From: Corynebacterium sp. Marseille-P3884
GTDB taxonomy: Bacteria > Actinomycetota > Actinomycetes > Mycobacteriales > Mycobacteriaceae
Assembly: GCF_017942225.1 (NCBI RefSeq)
Contig: NZ_JAGKSD010000004.1
Coordinates: 62,001-126,000, forward strand
Length of the DNA: 64,000 bases
Direction: 5' to 3'
Below the pieces are notes generated by a model, which was not told where the DNA came from, searched no databases, and saw only the letters and a program-made list of their open reading frames with translations. Below, piece after piece: positions 61,074-64,000 of this stretch. Numbering within the stretch: the stretch's first letter is position 1; the number at the start of each line of letters is the position of its first letter. Both the position numbers and the translations under genes were made by a program.

Positions 61074-61595
61074 ATGGCAAACCCGAAGAACACGGCTGAG
61101 CTTGCTGCCTTGAAGGAGAAATTCGAGGGCGCTAGCTCTGTCTTCCTCACCGAGTACCGCGGCCTGACCGTGGGTCAGCTGCAGGAGCTGCGCGGTGAGC
61201 TCGGTTTTGACGTTGAACTGCACGTCGCCAAGAACACCCTCGTGAGGATCGCTGCCAACGAGCACGGCATCGAGGGTCTCGATGATCTTCTGACCGGCCC
61301 GACCGCCGTCGCTTTCATCAAGGGCGATGCAACGGTCGACGCCGCGAAGGTCATGAAGAAGTTCGCCAAGGATAACGAGATGTTCGTTATCAAGGGCGGC
61401 TACATGGACGGTAATGCCCTCGACGCAGCCCAGGTTGCTGCTGTCGCGGACATGGACAACCGCGAGACCACTCTTTCCAAGCTCGCCGGCGCATTCCAGG
61501 GTTCTCTGGCGAAGGCTGCTGGCCTGTTCCAGGCTCCGGCATCCAAGACGGCACGACTCGTTGCCGCACTGCAGGACAAGCAGGAAGCCGCTTAA
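61074..61595 (+). CDS. rplJ: 50S ribosomal protein L10
   Basis: Anchors the L7/L12 stalk to the ribosome. The 173-aa protein begins NPKNTAELAALKEKFEGASS, has FLTEYRGLTVGQLQELRGEL (family signature), LHVAKNTLVRIA and a C-terminal helix that binds L12 dimers. GGAAGGAGG lies upstream of the ATG. The first gene after a structured leader. Confidence 0.98.
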   Translation: MANPKNTAELAALKEKFEGASSVFLTEYRGLTVGQLQELRGELGFDVELHVAKNTLVRIAANEHGIEGLDDLLTGPTAVAFIKGDATVDAAKVMKKFAKDNEMFVIKGGYMDGNALDAAQVAAVADMDNRETTLSKLAGAFQGSLAKAAGLFQAPASKTARLVAALQDKQEAA

Positions 61596-61665
61596 GGCGA
61601 CTTCCACCACTAGTACGCACACCAAACATCTGGCCGCATAAGGCCACTACAGAAAGGAAGCCACC

Positions 61666-62055
61666 ATGGCTAAGCTCTCCAAGGATGAGCTCATTGAGCA
61701 GTTCAAGGAAATGACCCTTATTGAACTTTCCGAGTTCCTGAAGGAATTCGAGGAGGTCTTCGACGTGACCGCTGCCGCTCCGGTCGCTGCTGTTGCAGCT
61801 GCTCCGGGCGCTGCTGGCGATGCCCCGGCTGCTGAGGAGAAGGACGAGTTCGACGTCGTTCTCGAGGCTGCTGGCGACAAGAAGATCGGTGTCATTAAGG
61901 CTGTCCGCGAGATCGTCTCCGGCCTGGGCCTGAAGGACGCTAAGGAGATGGTTGAGGGCGCACCGAAGGCCATCCTCGAGGGCGCTAACAAGGACGACGC
62001 TGAGGCTGCTAAGGCCAAGCTCGAAGAGGCTGGCGCAACCGTCACCCTTAAGTAA
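61666..62055 (+). CDS. rplL: 50S ribosomal protein L7/L12
   Basis: Forms the flexible stalk that recruits translation factors. The 129-aa protein has the N-terminal dimerisation helix ([20 protein letters not shown]), an Ala/Pro-rich hinge and the C-terminal domain [20 protein letters not shown] through [24 protein letters not shown] precedes the ATG. A strong terminator follows. Confidence 0.98.
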   Translation: MAKLSKDELIEQFKEMTLIELSEFLKEFEEVFDVTAAAPVAAVAAAPGAAGDAPAAEEKDEFDVVLEAAGDKKIGVIKAVREIVSGLGLKDAKEMVEGAPKAILEGANKDDAEAAKAKLEEAGATVTLK

Positions 62056-62075
62056 GCGCCTTTCGCTTATCGACG

Positions 62076-62116
62076 ACACCCCCTTCAGTCGCATCCGCGA
62101 CCGAAGGGGGTGTTTC
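62076..62116 (+). terminator. Intrinsic terminator after rplL
   Basis: Perfect 11-bp arms (ACACCCCCTTC / GAAGGGGGTGT) with a 16-nt loop are followed by TTC. One copy of the dispersed 11-bp word ends directly before it. Confidence 0.75.
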
Positions 62117-62227
62117 ACGTTTCCGGGTGCCACCACCCCGCGTGAAGAGCTGGTGCCATTCTGTGGAAATGCTTCCGTCCTTCCGGCATCCTTGAACACG
62201 AAAGAGCAAAGTCAAGGACTGGTGAGA

Positions 62228-62659
62228 ATGACGAATACTCCGGCTAAAGAACCTGGTCGGCTTATCCCGTGGCCCTATGATGTCGATTCCGATGTGCTGG
62301 CGTTCGGCTTATCATGCGTGCCTGATTGGGTGCCACCGGAGTACTGCGAGTTTTTCGACAGCTATGCCGCGTTTGGTCTTGATGGTGCTGATTGGTTTTC
62401 TCCGTTTTATCCGCCAAGCGAGACCTCTAGCGTCCTGTCCGGCTATGCCAGCATGCGTGAGGTCGCAGAGGCTTTCGGTGCGGACGCGGATGCGTGGTTC
62501 CCGGTAGCGGATAAGTTTGACACCGAGTATGTGGCGTACCACCGCAAGGACGATGGCTCGGTTGAGTTCGGCCGCTACCATTTCGAAGATCAGGAGTTTT
62601 TGGACGGACCGTATCCGAGTATGACGGCGTGGATGCGCACCTACGGGGTTGATCTTTAA
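62228..62659 (+). CDS. Unrecognised acidic protein
   Basis: A 143-aa soluble protein, rich in aromatic and acidic residues: PWPYDVDSDVLAFGLSC, PPEYCEFFDSYAAFGL, YASMREVAEAFGADADAW and YHFEDQEFLDGPYPS. AAGGA lies 9 nt before the ATG. No signal peptide or membrane helix. I recognise no family with certainty; its size and composition recall immunity-type proteins, but this is a weak impression. Third codon positions are less GC-biased than in the ribosomal genes upstream. Confidence 0.6.
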   Translation: MTNTPAKEPGRLIPWPYDVDSDVLAFGLSCVPDWVPPEYCEFFDSYAAFGLDGADWFSPFYPPSETSSVLSGYASMREVAEAFGADADAWFPVADKFDTEYVAYHRKDDGSVEFGRYHFEDQEFLDGPYPSMTAWMRTYGVDL

Positions 62660-62663
62660 CCAG

Positions 62664-63410
62664 ATGGAAGTGTCGAGTACTAGGTTCGATGACCGTTCTT
62701 TTGATCGGGTGTGTGTCGACGGAGTGAGTTTGTCCACGGTGTGGTTTGAAAACTGCACCATTACTCGCCCGTATGGGACGCCCAGTGGTGTGTCGGGTGT
62801 GTCGTTGGTCGATTCGGAACTGAATTGTCCGGAGTTCGGGTTGCGTGCGGACTGGTTTGCCACCATTGCTGGGTCCACGTTGCGTGATGTGGTCATTGAG
62901 GGAAGTGGTGCGCAGTTTCCGATTTCGGCCAAGGTGATGGGTTCGACGGTCACTGGTGAGATCCGGAATGTGAGTTTCGCTGAGCATCATCGGTATGACC
63001 AGCTCGATGGTGTCGATTTGTCGGGCTGCACGCTGGAAAACGTGAGTTTTCTGGGGATCCCGATGGAGCGGGTCGCGCTGTCGCCCGAGGATGAGGCGCT
63101 GGTGGTAGACGATTGGGTCGCTGTCGCGGATGATCTGCATGCAGTCGCTCGCGAGGGGATGGCGAGCAGCGACGGCAAGGTGAATCTCGCGGCTGGGGAG
63201 CTGCACCACTTCATTGAGCATGATGCGTCGCTGTTCCTCTCGACGCACGGACTCACGCGCCCGGATGATTCTCTCGGGTATGACGAGCGGCGTGGTTCGC
63301 GCTACCTGCATGAGCTTGTTTCGACGGATAAGCCTGAATGGTTTGTTGAGGCGATCCGGTCGTTGTATCGCGAGGTCGATGGTGGGCGGTTGCTTCCCGA
63401 GGGGCTCTGA
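62664..63410 (+). CDS. Unrecognised protein with pentapeptide-like N-terminal region
   Basis: From ATG 62664 it is 248 aa (a TTG at 62649, overlapping the previous stop, is an alternative). The first 130 residues have a loose beta-helix/pentapeptide-like pattern: STRFDDRSFDRVCVDGVSLS, TVWFENCTI and LDGVDLSGCTLENVSFLGIP. The C-terminal half is helical (VVDDWVAVADDLHAVAREGM, HELVSTDKPEWFVEAIRSLY). No export signal. It nearly touches the preceding gene, so the two are probably cotranscribed. Base composition is less GC-rich at third positions. Confidence 0.55.
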   Translation: MEVSSTRFDDRSFDRVCVDGVSLSTVWFENCTITRPYGTPSGVSGVSLVDSELNCPEFGLRADWFATIAGSTLRDVVIEGSGAQFPISAKVMGSTVTGEIRNVSFAEHHRYDQLDGVDLSGCTLENVSFLGIPMERVALSPEDEALVVDDWVAVADDLHAVAREGMASSDGKVNLAAGELHHFIEHDASLFLSTHGLTRPDDSLGYDERRGSRYLHELVSTDKPEWFVEAIRSLYREVDGGRLLPEGL

Positions 63411-63606
63411 TCGGGGAGGAAGCGCTGTAGCCTCTAGCGCTGGCTGGGACTTGGACGGTTCCGTTGGCTTGAGTCTGGGGGTGTGCGATCTGCTCGTCGT
63501 GCCTCACACTGCGTTCACTGTTCCGGTGCCTCGGCATGGCCTGGTTCTAGTTAGGCTCTATGAGCGTAGGTGAGATTTCGCCAAGGTGAAAGGGCACTGC
63601 GTCTCA
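63411..63606. other. Spacer between unrecognised genes
   Basis: A 196-bp stretch without a convincing gene. A short open frame on the plus strand through this region (to about 63573) has no good ribosome binding site. No strong hairpin is seen. Confidence 0.4.
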
Positions 63607-64000
63607 ATGGATTTCGGTATTGATGCACCGATTGCGTTTGATCGGGTGCTCCATGAGCTTGAGGGTGTTCGTTCGTATCCGTCGATGATTACTCCCGGTG
63701 TCACTGTCCACAATGGAAAACTGGGGATCGGTGGTTGTGAGTTCCATGTTCGCGCGACCGAGACTCCTGACGGTGTCTCGGAGTATTCGATCGCTATGCC
63801 GGGCGAGGGTGGGAACACGTTTCTGGAGATTCCGCTTTTGACGTCGACTGCGCGTTTTACTGCGGCGTTGGATGAGCAGGGTATTCCGTGGGCCGATGAT
63901 GGGAAGTCGGACATCGTGTTGTACGAGCATTGGATGGCGTTTTTCGACGACGTCGGGGAGATCACCCATGTGCTGTGGTACAACCGCGAGTTGATGACGG
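63607..64000 (+). CDS. Unrecognised protein, 3'-truncated by the window end
   Basis: The frame opens at ATG 63607 and runs without a stop to the end of the window (131 codons visible). It encodes a soluble protein: DFGIDAPIAFDRVLHELEGV, VHNGKLGIGGCEFHVRATET and EHWMAFFDDVGEITHVLWYN. A GTG at 63586 is an alternative start, and the ribosome binding site is poor. No family recognised. Its base composition matches the two genes just upstream, so it may belong to the same acquired group. Confidence 0.55.
   Translation, partial: MDFGIDAPIAFDRVLHELEGVRSYPSMITPGVTVHNGKLGIGGCEFHVRATETPDGVSEYSIAMPGEGGNTFLEIPLLTSTARFTAALDEQGIPWADDGKSDIVLYEHWMAFFDDVGEITHVLWYNRELMT

Larger units (their letters stand above)
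624..62075. repeat. Dispersed 11-bp word CGTCGATAAGC, 16 copies
   Basis: Exact copies on the plus strand start at 624, 12740, 14116, 23070, 30853, 39451, 48434 and 56375; exact reverse-complement copies (GCTTATCGACG) start at 6461, 9538, 17817, 24768, 32996, 34615, 55601 and 62065. Fourteen are inside genes, two outside (nusG-rplK leader and just before the rplL terminator). None is in the IS region. In genes the word is always read in one frame, as C GTC GAT AAG C (Val-Asp-Lys) or G CTT ATC GAC G (Leu-Ile-Asp). Confidence 0.85.

Overview
The window reads as a high-GC actinobacterial chromosome, almost certainly a Corynebacterium. Supporting signs are the heme gene order (hemC-hemD/cobA-hemB, then hemE-hemY, then hemL and a tlpA-ccdA-resB-ccsA cytochrome c block), the menaquinone genes grouped around mgtA and a polyprenyl synthase, an LAxTG-type sorting signal, and many genes whose start codon lies 7 or 8 nt after a TAnnnT -10 hexamer (leaderless transcription, common in this genus). 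No species can be named from the sequence alone.

Layout. 1-10.6 kb: heme synthesis (hemC, hemD/cobA, hemB, hemE, hemY), with two small membrane proteins and a large P-type-ATPase-like protein that has lost its catalytic motifs. 10.6-12.2 kb: a DedA/VTT membrane protein and a TRIC/UPF0126 channel. 12.2-17.5 kb (minus strand): galactose utilisation (galM, sodium/solute symporter, small membrane protein, galT, galK). 17.6-23.9 kb: hemL, a phosphatase, and the cytochrome c maturation system. 24-29.3 kb: a small XRE regulator, an AEC carrier, menA, a glycosyltransferase-like gene and menE. 29.3-33.3 kb: a two-component system with an ABC-2 exporter. 33.3-44.3 kb: menB, menC, menD, menG and a menJ-like reductase, a DASS dicarboxylate transporter, mgtA and a polyprenyl diphosphate synthase. 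44.3-49.8 kb: tRNA-Tyr, a secreted lamin-tail protein, tRNA-Thr/Met/Trp, secE, nusG, rplK, rplA. 49.8-52.0 kb: an IS3-family (IS150-type) element inserted in the loop of the rplA terminator and itself broken by an IS256-family remnant and a small membrane gene. 52.2-60.8 kb: a tightly overlapping six-gene anchored-repeat ABC transporter system: three surface repeat proteins, a substrate-binding protein with repeat halves embedded in it, an ATPase and a permease. 60.8-62.1 kb: rplJ-rplL behind a structured leader. 62.2-64 kb: three unrecognised genes of lower GC.

How it fits together. Heme, cytochrome c assembly and menaquinone genes supply the respiratory chain. The galactose cluster holds mutarotase, kinase and uridylyltransferase plus an importer. 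The anchored-repeat system looks like a metal-type uptake ABC transporter whose wall and membrane partners all carry the same HxH-containing repeat.

Main observations beyond ordinary annotation: (i) an 11-bp word, CGTCGATAAGC, occurs 16 times on the two strands, where far less than one copy is expected; (ii) the heme-locus P-type ATPase is a likely pseudoenzyme; (iii) the IS element split a UUCG-loop terminator with a 3-bp target duplication; (iv) the binding protein of the anchored-repeat system seems to carry the two halves of the surface repeat in swapped order.
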